A stretch of 64,000 nucleotides of DNA from Gymnodinialimonas ceratoperidinii (GTDB taxonomy: Bacteria; Pseudomonadota; Alphaproteobacteria; Rhodobacterales; Rhodobacteraceae). The stretch lies in NCBI RefSeq assembly GCF_019297855.1, contig NZ_CP079194.1, forward strand, positions 1,909,501-1,973,500, in the 5' to 3' direction. Of this stretch, positions 52,446 through 62,984 are shown piece after piece (positions within the stretch are counted from its first letter, which is position 1; each line of letters opens with the position of its first letter). A program made the position numbers and the translations under genes. Below the pieces are notes generated by a model, which was given only the letters and a program-made list of their open reading frames with translations, did not search any database and was not told the DNA's origin.

Positions 52446-53443
52446 ATCTCACCTCTTGTATTCAGGAGCGCAGTGGCTGGTTCAGGGGTGGGGTCCGGGG
52501 CTTTGTCATCGGTGCCGGTCTCGGCATCGAAGAGAGCCAGCAGCTCGGGGTCATGTTGCGCGCGCGCGCGTTCGGTGTGGGGCGCGGCGGCCTCCCGCCA
52601 TGCGGCGCGTTGTGCGTCGGTCAGCACCACCAGCGTCGCCCCGTCGTCGCGCAGGGCGCGGGCGCAATGTTCATCTTCGCTCTCGGCCAGCGCGCGCTGT
52701 GCCCGGGTCGCCTCCGCCGCCGCCGCAGAGATCGCCTGCCGCAGATCTTCGGGCAGGGCGGCAAACCGGTCCTTGTTGAACACGAAGAGGGCGATCCCCA
52801 TCAGGTGGCCGGTCAGGGTGATGACCGGCAGACGCCCATGCAGGTTGAAATTATAGGTGTTGGTCAGCGGGTTTTCCTGCGCGTCGACCTCGCCGTCGCA
52901 GACCGCTTGGGTCAGATCCTTGGCGTCGATCACCAGCGGGCGGAACCCGAGCGCGCGAAACGCGGCTTGGTGATCGTCGTTGGGCAGCGTGCGCAGCACC
53001 ATGCCGTCGCATTCCGACGGATCATGGAGCGGCTGCCGCGCCGTTGCCATGTGCCGCAACCCGTTGTCCCAGACGCCGAGCAGCGTCAGTCCCGTCGCGG
53101 CAGCAAGCGCGCTGCCAAACCGCGCGCCGAGAGGTCCGTCCACCAGCGCCAAGGCCCGGTGCCGGTCCGGCGCGCTGAACGGCATGTCGAACAGCGAGAG
53201 CTCGCGGACCCGGCCTGCAAGATAGCTCGACGCAATATAGCAGGCGTCAAGCTCTCCGGCCTCGACCAGGCCGGGCAGGGCCTCGGTCTTGATGCCATCG
53301 GGGCCGACGTTGGGGCGCAGGATCACCTCGACGCGGTCGCCCACAGCGGCCGTCAGCGCGTCGCGAAAGGCCTCCAGCCCCCGGGTGTGCACCGAATCCG
53401 GGCCTTGGTAGCCCGCCAGCGTGATCCGCACGGGCCCGCTCAT
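52442..53443 (-). CDS. DctP/TRAP-type solute-binding protein without signal peptide
   Basis: A 333-residue protein of the TRAP binding-protein fold: IDAKDLTQAVCDGEVDAQENPLTNTYNFNLH contains the family's E-N-P region, and DNGLRHMATARQPL and FNKDRFAALPEDLRQAI are typical. The protein begins MSGPVRITLAGYQGPDS, i.e. at the first beta strand, with no hydrophobic leader. GGAGG eight bases before ATG 53443 fixes this start; a longer frame adds only eleven polar residues. TRAP membrane subunits are absent, and the gene is coupled to tctB by GTGA. A cytoplasmic location is therefore likely, perhaps as ligand buffer or sensor. An Ala/Pro/Thr-rich tail follows residue 310. Confidence 0.8.
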   Translation of the reverse strand: MSGPVRITLAGYQGPDSVHTRGLEAFRDALTAAVGDRVEVILRPNVGPDGIKTEALPGLVEAGELDACYIASSYLAGRVRELSLFDMPFSAPDRHRALALVDGPLGARFGSALAAATGLTLLGVWDNGLRHMATARQPLHDPSECDGMVLRTLPNDDHQAAFRALGFRPLVIDAKDLTQAVCDGEVDAQENPLTNTYNFNLHGRLPVITLTGHLMGIALFVFNKDRFAALPEDLRQAISAAAAEATRAQRALAESEDEHCARALRDDGATLVVLTDAQRAAWREAAAPHTERARAQHDPELLALFDAETGTDDKAPDPTPEPATALLNTRGEM

Positions 53444-53459
53444 CGTGCCAACCTCCGGC

Positions 53460-54353
53460 TCATTGCGGCCCCGCAATCGCGAGGGCCACCCAGACGATGC
53501 CCGGCAGGCACAGGAAGGTCAGCACGGTCGAGACCACGATGGAGCCCGCCACCTGACGCGGATGATGCTGGTAGCGCTCTGCGTAGATGTAATTGACGAT
53601 TGCCGTCGGCATGGAGGCCAGCAGGAACACCGTGCCCGCCATCACGCCGCTGAAATCGAGCAGGTAGATCGCCAGCAGCGCCGAGGAGATCCCGATGATC
53701 AGCCGCCCGAAGGCGATCGCAAGGGCCGGGCGCAGATCGGTGATCTGCAGCCGCGACAGGGACGCGCCGAGCAGGATCAGCATGGTGGGGATCATCATGC
53801 CGCCCAACATTTCCGTCGTGGTCAGCACGATCGTCGGCACGGTGACATCCAGCCATGTCACCGCCATCACGGCGGCTACGGCATAGAACAGCGGTTGCCG
53901 GGCCAGAACGCCGAGTTTCAGGGTCCCGGCATAGATCGACATCCCGAAAGAGTGCTGCACCAGCGCCACCACGAAGAAATAGGCGATGCCCAGTTCCAGC
54001 CCCTCCTGCCCGAAGGCGAGAAACACCAGCGGCAAGCCGAGGTTGCCCGAGTTGGGCAACATCAGGGGCGGCAGGTAGCTGCGTACCGCGCCCTTGAAGA
54101 TCAGCAGGGCCGCCAAACCCAATCCGCCCGCCACGGCAAGGCACAACAGCGCCGCGCCCGACATGATCTGGATGGTCTCGGTCGGCACTTGCAGCGAGGC
54201 CAGCGTATGAAAGATCAACGCGGGCGTCGCCACCAGCAGCACCAGCGAGCTGAGCGCCCGTGTCTCCAGCCCTGCCTTCGAGCGTCCCATGAGGAACCCG
54301 ATCAACACGATGATGCAGATCGGTGCCAGGACCTCGATCATCTGGCTCAACAT
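53460..54353 (-). CDS. AEC family transporter (auxin efflux carrier type)
   Basis: A 297-residue membrane protein with ten helices in two five-helix halves. LPPLMLPNSGNLGLPLVFLAFGQEGLELGIAYFFV contains the N-S-G-N-x-G-L-P motif in helix 4, and FSGVMAGTVFLLASMPTAIVNYIYAERY the second-half counterpart. Bacterial AEC proteins include malonate and malate carriers, so a second route for an organic acid is likely. It lies between osmC-like and DctP-like genes, 16 bp before the latter, in the leftward carboxylate unit. Confidence 0.9.
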   Translation of the reverse strand: MLSQMIEVLAPICIIVLIGFLMGRSKAGLETRALSSLVLLVATPALIFHTLASLQVPTETIQIMSGAALLCLAVAGGLGLAALLIFKGAVRSYLPPLMLPNSGNLGLPLVFLAFGQEGLELGIAYFFVVALVQHSFGMSIYAGTLKLGVLARQPLFYAVAAVMAVTWLDVTVPTIVLTTTEMLGGMMIPTMLILLGASLSRLQITDLRPALAIAFGRLIIGISSALLAIYLLDFSGVMAGTVFLLASMPTAIVNYIYAERYQHHPRQVAGSIVVSTVLTFLCLPGIVWVALAIAGPQ

Positions 54354-54414
54354 GGCATCGCACTCCGGTCAGGGGGGAGAGGGGCCGTTGGGGGCGTCGC
54401 TCGCAGGTCATGGG

Positions 54415-54885
54415 TCAGACCGCGACCCCGTTCAGCATCCAGTTCTCGGTCACGATGGTGCCGGATTCCTGAAGCATCTTCGACACGGCGCAATGGTCGC
54501 GCAGCTGCTCGGTCACTTTCATCGCACCTTCGCGCGGGCCGTCGAATTCGGCGGTGATATGCAGGGTGCAGGACGGGAACGGCACGTCGATCGGGTGGAT
54601 CAGGCGCGTGCCGTGGCTGTCCATGGTCACGTCGATCTTGATGTCCATCGACGTGAAGGTGATGCCGTTGGCCGCCGCGAGCTTGTTGGCGATCACATGG
54701 GTGCAGCCCACCAGCCCCATGAAGACGTATTCCACCGGCATCGGGCCTTCATCGGTGCCGCCGCGCGGGACCGGCTCGTCGATCACGACGCTTTTGCCGC
54801 GCGCTTCCGCCACGGACTGCGTGTTGGTGTTCTGGCGGCCGTTAACCGTGAACTTCCAGATAGGTTTCTCTTTGACGGTCGACAT
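54415..54885 (-). CDS. OsmC family protein
   Basis: A 156-residue OsmC/Ohr-fold protein. The two redox cysteines are in MGLVGCTHVIANKLA and LRDHCAVSKMLQESGTI, both in the expected positions. Such proteins reduce organic hydroperoxides with dithiol donors. The sequence is of the OsmC/YhfA type rather than Ohr. It is the first gene of the string leading into the AEC and Tct genes, with a 61-bp gap. Its link to carboxylate transport is unclear and it may only share transcription. Confidence 0.9.
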   Translation of the reverse strand: MSTVKEKPIWKFTVNGRQNTNTQSVAEARGKSVVIDEPVPRGGTDEGPMPVEYVFMGLVGCTHVIANKLAAANGITFTSMDIKIDVTMDSHGTRLIHPIDVPFPSCTLHITAEFDGPREGAMKVTEQLRDHCAVSKMLQESGTIVTENWMLNGVAV

Positions 54886-55257
54886 CTGCTACTCCCTCGA
54901 TGGCTGTCAGCAAGTTCTGAGGGGGGTGGCAGGTGCGGGGAACGGGCTCTTCCGAGCCATCCGTCCTCCCACTCTTGCGCCGCTCCTCCCAAAGCCTGGC
55001 ACGTTGTCCAAAAAATCTTGCACAACCGGTCGTAGCAAAGGAAATTGTGTTTTCACCTATCTGGCTTCAGGAAAGTTGATACCCTTAACCGCATGGTTTT
55101 CATGGATTTTTCGGTATCAGCGAAAGTGTCAGGCGGCATCAGCTTACATGATTTGGCGCGGGGATTTTCCTGCCGATACTGTCGCTTACGCGCGCCCTGC
55201 GGGCAGGCCATCCGGGCCCTCACCGAGCACGCGACAGAATTTCCGAGGGAGGACGTC
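54886..55257. other. Non-coding region between divergent osmC-like and Gfo/Idh/MocA genes
   Basis: 372 bp with promoters for both directions. The middle (55020-55150) is AT-richer than the surroundings. A plus-strand frame open from 55045 joins the oxidoreductase, but GAGGGAGGA before 55258 fixes the start there. I see no clear operator, repeat or RNA. Confidence 0.45.
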
Positions 55258-56277
55258 ATGACCCAAGCGCCGCAGAGCTTCACCGTCGCCATTGCCGGTT
55301 TCGGCTGGTGGGGAAAACACATCGCGACCCGGCTGCAAGGGCATCCGTGGCTGAACGTGGCGGGTGTGATCGAGCCGGCAACCCAGAACCACGGCGCGAT
55401 CACCGAGATGGGGTTGGAGGCCTGGGACGATTTCGACGCCCCCCTCGCGCGGGACGATATCGACGCGGTGATCCTGACGACGCCCAACCCGCTGCACGAA
55501 GCGCAGGTCTGTCAGGTTGCCGCCGCCGGCAAGCATGTGTTCTGCGAGAAACCTCTGGGCCTCACCGCCGACAGTGCGCGTCGCTCGGTGCAGGCCTGTC
55601 TCGACGCGGGTGTGCAACTGGGCATCGGGCACGAGCGCCGGTTCGAACCGGCGATGATCGCCCTGCGCAAGGCGCTCGATGCGGGCAAACTGGGCACGAT
55701 CATGCACGCCGAGGCCGCCTTCAGCCACGACAAGCTGATCGGTATTCAGCCCGGCGATTGGCGGACCCGCAAGGACGTGGCGCCCGCAGCCGGCATGACG
55801 GGAATGGGCATCCACCTCAGCGATCTTCTGATCTCGTTTTTCGGCCCGGTCGAGTCGCTCCATGCCTTCACCGCCGACCGCTCGCTCGGGTGGGAAACCG
55901 GCGATGTGGTCACCGTGCAGATGAAGTTCGAGGCCGGAATGACAGCGACGTTCAGCGCCATCCTGCACACGCCGCATTTCATCCGCATGCATGTCTTTGG
56001 CTCGACCGAATGGGTGGAGGTCATCAACGACAGCCACCCCGACACGCCCGACGGCATCGTGCGGGTCCTGACCGGGCGCTCGGACCAGCCCGTCACGCAG
56101 CAGGATTACGCCTGGGAAGACGCCGTGACGTTCAACCTCGAAGCCTTCGCCGAAGCGGCCTTGGGAGGGGCCGAGTATCCGTTCTCACCGCAGGAAATGA
56201 TCCACAACATTCAGGTTCTGGAGGCCATCGAGCGGTCCTCCGAGACGGGCAAGGTCGTTAGTCTCTCCGACGTCTGA
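55258..56277 (+). CDS. Gfo/Idh/MocA family oxidoreductase
   Basis: A 339-residue NAD(P) enzyme. Rossmann start FTVAIAGFGWWGKHIATRLQGH, family motif GKHVFCEKPLGLTADSARR, then GIGHERRFEPAMIALRKAL and the catalytic MGIHLSDLLISFFG block with the conserved His. It differs clearly from the family member at 45028. ATG 55258 has a strong ribosome site. It stands alone between a divergent osmC-like gene and a convergent LysR. A sugar-acid or cyclitol substrate is likely but not determined. Confidence 0.9.
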   Translation: MTQAPQSFTVAIAGFGWWGKHIATRLQGHPWLNVAGVIEPATQNHGAITEMGLEAWDDFDAPLARDDIDAVILTTPNPLHEAQVCQVAAAGKHVFCEKPLGLTADSARRSVQACLDAGVQLGIGHERRFEPAMIALRKALDAGKLGTIMHAEAAFSHDKLIGIQPGDWRTRKDVAPAAGMTGMGIHLSDLLISFFGPVESLHAFTADRSLGWETGDVVTVQMKFEAGMTATFSAILHTPHFIRMHVFGSTEWVEVINDSHPDTPDGIVRVLTGRSDQPVTQQDYAWEDAVTFNLEAFAEAALGGAEYPFSPQEMIHNIQVLEAIERSSETGKVVSLSDV

Positions 56278-56343
56278 GCCCCTGACGCGCGTGCAGCGGG
56301 ACCCTGCGCGCGCGTCACACGATCGCGCCGCGGCGCCGCCGTG

Positions 56344-57258
56344 TCAGTGCAGGTCCATTTCCAGCGCCGAATTCAGCTCTTCCTGCAGGATGTCCGCGAA
56401 GGCTTGCGCCGCGGTGCTAAGGGGCTGTTTGGCGGGCTCGATCCTTGCGTAGTCCACGGTCAGGGGCGGATCGGCAAGGGGCACGACCTTGCGGCGGTCT
56501 CCCCCCAGATCGGGGAGGCAAAGGATGCCGGGCAGGATCGTCACCCACTCGGAATTCGCCACGATGCCCAAGGTGCCGTGCATGGTGTCCAGCTCGAGGA
56601 TTTCCGCGACCTCGATATTGTTGATCATCAGGTAGTGCTCGATGCTCTGACGCCGCGCGTTGCTTCTGCCGGGTACGACGAGCTTCAGCGGCCCCAGATC
56701 GCGCAACTTCACCTTGTTGTCCGTGATCGGCAGCTCCCGGTCCGGGCGACAGACCAGGCACTCGCGGTCTTGCCCCATCGGCTTGGTGAGCAGAACGTCG
56801 CTGGCCTCCAGCAGGGTCGGGACCACGGCGAAATCCAGATTTCCCTCGGCCACGTCCTGGCTCAACACGCTGGAATAGGCTTCGGTGATCGACAGGCGGA
56901 CGTTGGGATATTCCTCGGCAAAGCGCAGCACGACCGAGGGCATCACCGCACGGGTGAAGGTGGGCATCAGGCCAACCTGAACGTGGCCCACAACCGATTT
57001 CGACAGCGTTCTGAGCCGATCTTCCGCCAGCCGCGCGGCGGCGAGGACCTTGACCGCATCCTCGTAGAACGCGCGCCCGGCTTCCGTGGGCGTCACGCCC
57101 GAGGAGGTGCGCGTGAACAAGGTGATGTCGTAGCGCTTCTCGATCTGGCTGACGTGCATCGACAGCCCCGATTGCGTGGCATTCACCTTGTCGGCGGCGG
57201 CGGAGAACGAACCGTTTTCGAACACCGCCGCGAAATATTTCAGTTGTTGAAGCTTCAT
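56344..57258 (-). CDS. LysR family transcriptional regulator
   Basis: A 304-residue regulator. Residues 1-60 form the helix-turn-helix (MKLQQLKYFAAVFENGSFSAAADKVNATQSGLSMHVSQIEKRYDITLFTR). The effector domain spans residues 90-295. It resembles Nac/Cbl-like and aromatic-pathway LysR proteins. ATG 57258 is preceded by GGATAGAG; a GTG one codon earlier is possible. It follows the flavin reductase in the same direction with a 92-bp gap and is convergent with the Gfo/Idh/MocA gene. The target may be the flavin reductase. Confidence 0.9.
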   Translation of the reverse strand: MKLQQLKYFAAVFENGSFSAAADKVNATQSGLSMHVSQIEKRYDITLFTRTSSGVTPTEAGRAFYEDAVKVLAAARLAEDRLRTLSKSVVGHVQVGLMPTFTRAVMPSVVLRFAEEYPNVRLSITEAYSSVLSQDVAEGNLDFAVVPTLLEASDVLLTKPMGQDRECLVCRPDRELPITDNKVKLRDLGPLKLVVPGRSNARRQSIEHYLMINNIEVAEILELDTMHGTLGIVANSEWVTILPGILCLPDLGGDRRKVVPLADPPLTVDYARIEPAKQPLSTAAQAFADILQEELNSALEMDLH

Positions 57259-57350
57259 CACTCTATCCGCTTTTTTGATGCAGGGTAGCTGTCATCATCA
57301 TCGGATGTGAAGGGCCAATCGAAGCCGCGCCCCCGGTGCACCGGACCTGC

Positions 57351-58292
57351 CTAAGGCGCGATCAGCTGGCGCAGCACCTTGTCGAAGGTCGCCAGCTCCT
57401 CGGCGCTCACGCCGTCGAAGGCTTCCTTCGCATGCGCCTTGGCGACGTTCCAGCATTCTTCGGCCTTCTCTTGTCCGGCGGGCGTCAGGAAGTAGCCGCC
57501 GTCCTCCAGCACCACGAGATCGCGGTCGGCGAGGTTGACCAGGGCCACGCGGGTCTCATTGATCGGCGCGTGGACGTGGGGGACGACATCCTCGGGCGTG
57601 AGCCCCGGCATGTCGTTGAGCGCCAGCAGGCTGCGCGACTCGATCAGGCTCAATTCCAGCGTTTCCAGTTTGGGCTGGTAGCGGGCCTGATAGGTGCGGC
57701 AGGCGCGCATCATCATGAAGAAGGTGTGGTTGCCCATGCGCCCGCCGTCGGTGTCGGGCAAGGGCATGTCGCCGGTCTGGGGGAAGGCGCTCGGGTGATC
57801 GAACACCATGGCATAGGAGCCGCGGTGAAAGCAGAGCGGCGGGCGGCCGAAATCGTCGAACGCCATCACACGCCCCACGAAGATCCAGTGATCGCCCCCG
57901 TCTAATTTGGCATAGGTCTCGCATTGGAAACGGCCTGCGCAATCGGGAAAGATCGGCGCCCCGCCAAGGCCCGGCTCCCATTCGACGCCGGCGAACTTGT
58001 CCTCTTGCTGGCGCGCGAAGTGGTTCGACATCTCCATCTGGTCCGATGCGAGGATGTTGACGGCGAAATGCTCGGCCTGCTCGAAGATCGCACAGCTCGG
58101 CGTGCCCTTGATGCTGCTCCACAGGATCAGCGGCGGGTCCATCGACAACGAGTTGAAGCTGCTCGCCGTCACGCCCACGGTGGTCCCGTCCGGCGCGCGG
58201 GCGGTGATGATGGTGACACCGGTGGCGAAGTTGCCAAGAGCCCGGCGAAAGGCCTTGGGGTTGATCTCGGGGGCGTCTGTCTCGGCGTCCAT
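57351..58292 (-). CDS. Flavin reductase with C-terminal MarR-like domain
   Basis: A 313-residue two-domain protein. Residues 12-165 form the flavin reductase/DIM6-NTAB domain (FRRALGNFATGVTIITARAPDGTTVGVTASSFNSLSMDPPLILWSS, then HFAVNILASDQ and GDHWIFVGRV). Residues 185-313 are helical with a winged-helix look (LSLIESRSLLALNDMPGLTPEDV, then ETRVALVNLADRDLVVLEDGGYFLTPAGQEKAEECW). This layout is known from the C1 reductase of p-hydroxyphenylacetate hydroxylase, where the MarR-like part binds substrate and stimulates flavin reduction. The partner oxygenase is not in the window. GGAGAG supports ATG 58292. Confidence 0.85.
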   Translation of the reverse strand: MDAETDAPEINPKAFRRALGNFATGVTIITARAPDGTTVGVTASSFNSLSMDPPLILWSSIKGTPSCAIFEQAEHFAVNILASDQMEMSNHFARQQEDKFAGVEWEPGLGGAPIFPDCAGRFQCETYAKLDGGDHWIFVGRVMAFDDFGRPPLCFHRGSYAMVFDHPSAFPQTGDMPLPDTDGGRMGNHTFFMMMRACRTYQARYQPKLETLELSLIESRSLLALNDMPGLTPEDVVPHVHAPINETRVALVNLADRDLVVLEDGGYFLTPAGQEKAEECWNVAKAHAKEAFDGVSAEELATFDKVLRQLIAP

Positions 58293-58488
58293 GGTGTCTC
58301 TCCGTTTGGCGGGGCTCGAGGAGGGAAACCGCGGCGCGCTCGGGCGCTGCTCAAAGGGCCTCGGGCCGTCTTGCATTGACCCAAAGGTGGACCCGGAGGC
58401 GCATCAGGAAAACCGAATATTTCTGATGTTAGGCATCGGCTTTTCAGATAAGCGCCGCCCGGGCGTCGCCGATCCGAGGTGCGATCCC

Positions 58489-59546
<1,058 letters not shown>

Positions 59547-59550
<4 letters not shown>

Positions 59551-61070
59551 TGCGCGTCTTTCAGGAGGGCTTCAAAGGCGGTGGAAAGGGAGGCTGAAGC
59601 ACGGGACCGGCGGGTCACACGCGCTTCAAGATCATCGCGCAAGGCGTTGATTTTTGACTGGTAAATGTCGAAGGCGGCATCAAGCGCGGCAGGGGCCGGG
59701 CCACCGGTCCGGTCGCGCCGGCTCACGAAACTGCGTGCGTCGACGGCTTCCTTGAAGGCGGCCTCGTCCAGCGACGAGGTCTTGCCGATGCACGCTTCAA
59801 AGGCCTGCGAGAAGGCTTTGAACCCGCCGCCGAGTGGTTGGTCCGCAGCGATCACCGCGCGGGCCGTTTCGGCGGCCACGTCATGGGCTTGGCGGAAGCT
59901 CAACCCATCCTCGCGCACAAGGGTGTCAGCCAGTTCGGTGATGGTGATGCAGGCCGCGTCGGTGGTGCGCGCCACGCGCTCGGCGTTGATCGAGCACGCA
60001 GGCAGGAAGGCGGTCAGCAGATCCAGCACCCGGCCCGCGTGATCGAAGGCGCCGTAGCCCGCTTGCTGCACCTCGCCCTCGCTGTCGTTCATGTCGGTGA
60101 ACGGCGTGTTGTGCATCGTGTTCACCACGGCGTCGCAGCGCCCGGCGGCGACGGAGGCAAGGTGGCGCATGTGCTCAATCGGGACCGGGTTGCGCTTCTG
60201 CGGCATGATCGAGGAGATCTGCACGAGGCTGCGCGGGACGTGGAGTTGCCCGACCTCGAATGCCGACCAGAAGGCCATGTCCTGCACCACACGACCCAGG
60301 TGGATCATTGGCAGCTTCAGGGCAGAGTAGAGCCCGGTGACATAGTCGACGCCCGCGATGCAGCCATAGGCATTCACCCGCACGCCGTCGAAACCCAAGA
60401 GCTCTGCCATCCGCTCACGGTCAATCGGGAAGCCCGAGGTGGTGATTGCCGCCGCACCCATCGGGCTATGGTCGACGTGCAGAATGGCCGCCTCCAGCCG
60501 TTTGGCATCGGCCAGCAGAACCTCGAGAACGGCTGAAAGGTAATGGCCAAAGGTCGAGGGCTGCGCGGGCTGCCCGTGGGTATAGGCCACGATCAGCGTA
60601 TCACGCTCGGATTTCGCTTTTTCCAGAAGGGCTTGCGCGAGGACGTTCATGCGCCGCAAGGCATCCTCCGCCCGGGCGCGCAGCGCCATCTTGAACATGG
60701 TGTGGTCCATGTCGTTGCGCGAGCGCGCGGTGTGCAGTGCGCCACCGAGATCGCCCAGACGTTCCCGCAATTTGGCCTCGACAAGGAAGAACCAATCCTC
60801 GTGTTCTCCGGTATATTCAAGGGCTTGCCGGTCGACGTTCACCTCGATATCCGCCAAGGCTCTGGCGATGGCCGCGCCATCTTGGCGGCTCAGGATGCCG
60901 GTCTCCACCAACATCACGAGATGCGCGCGATTGATCGCATCCATATGATCGGCGAAGTGGGTCTTTACCCCCTCGAACAGCGGCGCGAGGACCGTGTCGC
61001 GGTAGGTCGGATCGGGGAAGGTCGTGGTATCCGTCGGCGCCTCCGATGCCGTGACAGTCTCTCCGCTCAT
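59547..61070 (-). CDS. Argininosuccinate lyase-superfamily enzyme in an ABC importer operon
   Basis: A 507-residue fumarase/aspartase-superfamily lyase. Diagnostic blocks: LGGALHTARSRNDMDHT, YTHGQPAQPSTFGHYLSA with the proton-relay His, and the mobile loop ISSIMPQKRNPVPIEH with the catalytic Ser. True ArgH is usually about 460 residues and reads HTGRSRNDQ. Here the N-terminus is longer and the pattern is HTARSRNDMDH. ATGA overlaps join it to the upstream permease and the downstream ATPase, so it is translated as part of the importer. It likely splits an imported N-substituted or C-substituted succinate into fumarate and an amine; EDDS lyase is a known relative of this kind. ArgH cannot be excluded. 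Confidence 0.8.
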
Positions 61071-61951
61071 CCCTTCAGCCCCGCCATGACGACACCTCGG
61101 ATGATGAAGCGCTGGAAGATCAGGAAGAAGATCAGCGTCGGCAGGGTCGAGATCGCCGCGCCGGTCATGATCAGCTCCCACGCCACATCGGCCTCGTCGC
61201 CGAAGGACGAGAGCCCCACCGGCAACGTGTAGAGCTCGGGCGAGGTGGTGACGATCAGCGGCCAGAGGAAGGCCGTCCAGTTGCCGAGGAAGATGAAGAT
61301 CGCTAGCGCCGCGAGGGCCGGGCGGACCATCGGCATCGCGACCTGCCACCAGATCTGCAGCTCGTTCAGCCCGTCGATCCGCGCCGCTTCGAGGAAGTCG
61401 TCAGGCACCGTCTCGAAGAACTGCTTCATCAGGAAGACGCCGAAGGCCGTCATCAGGCCGGGGAACATGATGCCCCAGTAGGTGTCCAGCCAGCCAAGCG
61501 ATTGGCTCATCATGTACCAGGGGATCACCAGCATCTCGGTCGGGATCATCAGGGTCGAGAGGATCGCGATGAAGACGATATAGCGCCCGCGGAAGCGGAA
61601 CTTGCACAGCGTGTAGCCCACGAGGCTGTCGAAGAAGAGCGCCGAGATGGTTGTGATCGCGGCAATGACGGTCGAGTTGATAAACCAGCTGAAAAAGCGC
61701 CCGTCTTCAAGCACGTAGGTATAGTTTTCGATCGTCGGCTCTTCCGGGATCAGGCCGATCTCGTAGACCTCCCAGGGCCATTTCAGCGAGGTGGAGATCA
61801 TGTAGGCCAGCGGCATCACCATCAGGATGCCGCCCGCGAACAGCAGGATCCAGCGGATCAACTGGCCCATGTTGCGGCGCTTGGGCGGCGCGGGCGCCTT
61901 GAGAAGAGCCTCGGAGGAAGGGCGGATTGTCAGGTCATCAGCAGTGGTCAT
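61067..61951 (-). CDS. ABC transporter permease (MalG type)
   Basis: A 294-residue permease with six helices and the EAA loop DDFLEAARIDGLNELQIWWQVAMPMVRPA. The first helix is near residue 32-53, and a short cytoplasmic leader precedes it. Closing segment FQRFIIRGVVMAGLKG is the family's C-terminus. It is linked to the lyase by ATGA and follows the MalF-type gene with a 3-bp gap. Confidence 0.94.
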   Translation of the reverse strand: MTTADDLTIRPSSEALLKAPAPPKRRNMGQLIRWILLFAGGILMVMPLAYMISTSLKWPWEVYEIGLIPEEPTIENYTYVLEDGRFFSWFINSTVIAAITTISALFFDSLVGYTLCKFRFRGRYIVFIAILSTLMIPTEMLVIPWYMMSQSLGWLDTYWGIMFPGLMTAFGVFLMKQFFETVPDDFLEAARIDGLNELQIWWQVAMPMVRPALAALAIFIFLGNWTAFLWPLIVTTSPELYTLPVGLSSFGDEADVAWELIMTGAAISTLPTLIFFLIFQRFIIRGVVMAGLKG

Positions 61952-61954
61952 GGC

Positions 61955-62899
61955 TCAACGATCTCTCAGCAGGCGCAGTTGGATCAGGCTGACGACCAGC
62001 AGGATCAGGAACAGGATGACGGTTTGCGCCGCGGCATAGCCCATGTCGTAGCTGTCGAAGGCGGTCTGGTAGATCATCAGCACCAGCGGTTTGGTGGTGT
62101 TCAAAGGCCCGCCGGGGTTGGCGGAGGTCATGTTGAAGACGTGATCGAAGATCCGCAGGAAACCGATGGAGGACAGAACGACCACGAAAACGATCGTGGG
62201 GCGCAGAAGCGGCAGGGTGATCTCCCACAGCACGGTCCAGGTGGAAACGCCGTCGATCTTGGCCGCCTCGTAGAACGAGCGCGGAATGGCGCGCAGCCCG
62301 GCCATGAAGATGATGATCTGGAAGCCCAGACCCGCCCAGATTGCGGGCGCAAGGATCGAGGGCAGGGCGTTGGTGGTGCTGTCGAGAAAATCGATCTGCG
62401 GTATGCCGATGGAAGCCAGCGCATTGTTGAAAAGGCCGATGGGCACGTCCTGGTAAAACCAGCGCCAGACCCATGCCATGGCCACGGCAGAGGTCATGAA
62501 GGGCACGAAGTAGAGCGCCCGGATGGTCCCGTGCATGAAGCGCACCTGATCGAGGTGATAGGCCACGAAGAAAGCCAGCACGAGGCTGATTGGCGTGCCC
62601 AGAAGCAGATACATGAAGGTGTTGCGGAACACCTGCCAGAAGACCGGATCCCAGAGCAGGACGCGGTAGTTCTCCAGCCCGGCCCATGTCCGCTCGCCCA
62701 GGAGGTTCCATTCCTGGAACGACAGCACCATGGCGTTGCCGGTCGGGTAGAAGCGGATCACCACGTAGAAGAGGATCGGCACGGAGAGGAAGCCCCACGC
62801 CCAGAGCGTGCGCTTCTGCATGATCGTCAGCCCGCCCGCCGCCGGCGCCGGTGTGCTCACCGGGGCAGTGCTTGGGGCAGGGGATGGAGAGTGCGCCAT
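61955..62899 (-). CDS. ABC transporter permease (MalF type)
   Basis: A 314-residue permease with six helices. The EAA loop is RSFYEAAKIDGVSTWTVLWEITLPLLRP. The leader of about 25 residues is rich in Ala, Pro and Ser. ATG 62899 has AGAGG upstream; a longer open frame to 62941 is unsupported. It follows the binding-protein gene with an 85-bp gap and pairs with the MalG-type permease downstream. Confidence 0.93.
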   Translation of the reverse strand: MAHSPSPAPSTAPVSTPAPAAGGLTIMQKRTLWAWGFLSVPILFYVVIRFYPTGNAMVLSFQEWNLLGERTWAGLENYRVLLWDPVFWQVFRNTFMYLLLGTPISLVLAFFVAYHLDQVRFMHGTIRALYFVPFMTSAVAMAWVWRWFYQDVPIGLFNNALASIGIPQIDFLDSTTNALPSILAPAIWAGLGFQIIIFMAGLRAIPRSFYEAAKIDGVSTWTVLWEITLPLLRPTIVFVVVLSSIGFLRIFDHVFNMTSANPGGPLNTTKPLVLMIYQTAFDSYDMGYAAAQTVILFLILLVVSLIQLRLLRDR

Positions 62900-62984
62900 G
62901 GAGAGCCTCTGGGTGGAAATCGGAAGGGGAAAGAAAGACACCGGGCGACAGCATCGCCCGGCGTCAGGGAAGTGTCACGGAGAT

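Noticed and set aside
61071..61349. N-terminal extension of the lyase to 61349
   Set aside because: It is an alternative frame of the MalG-type permease. The ATG at 61070 overlaps the permease stop as ATGA, the pattern used throughout this operon.
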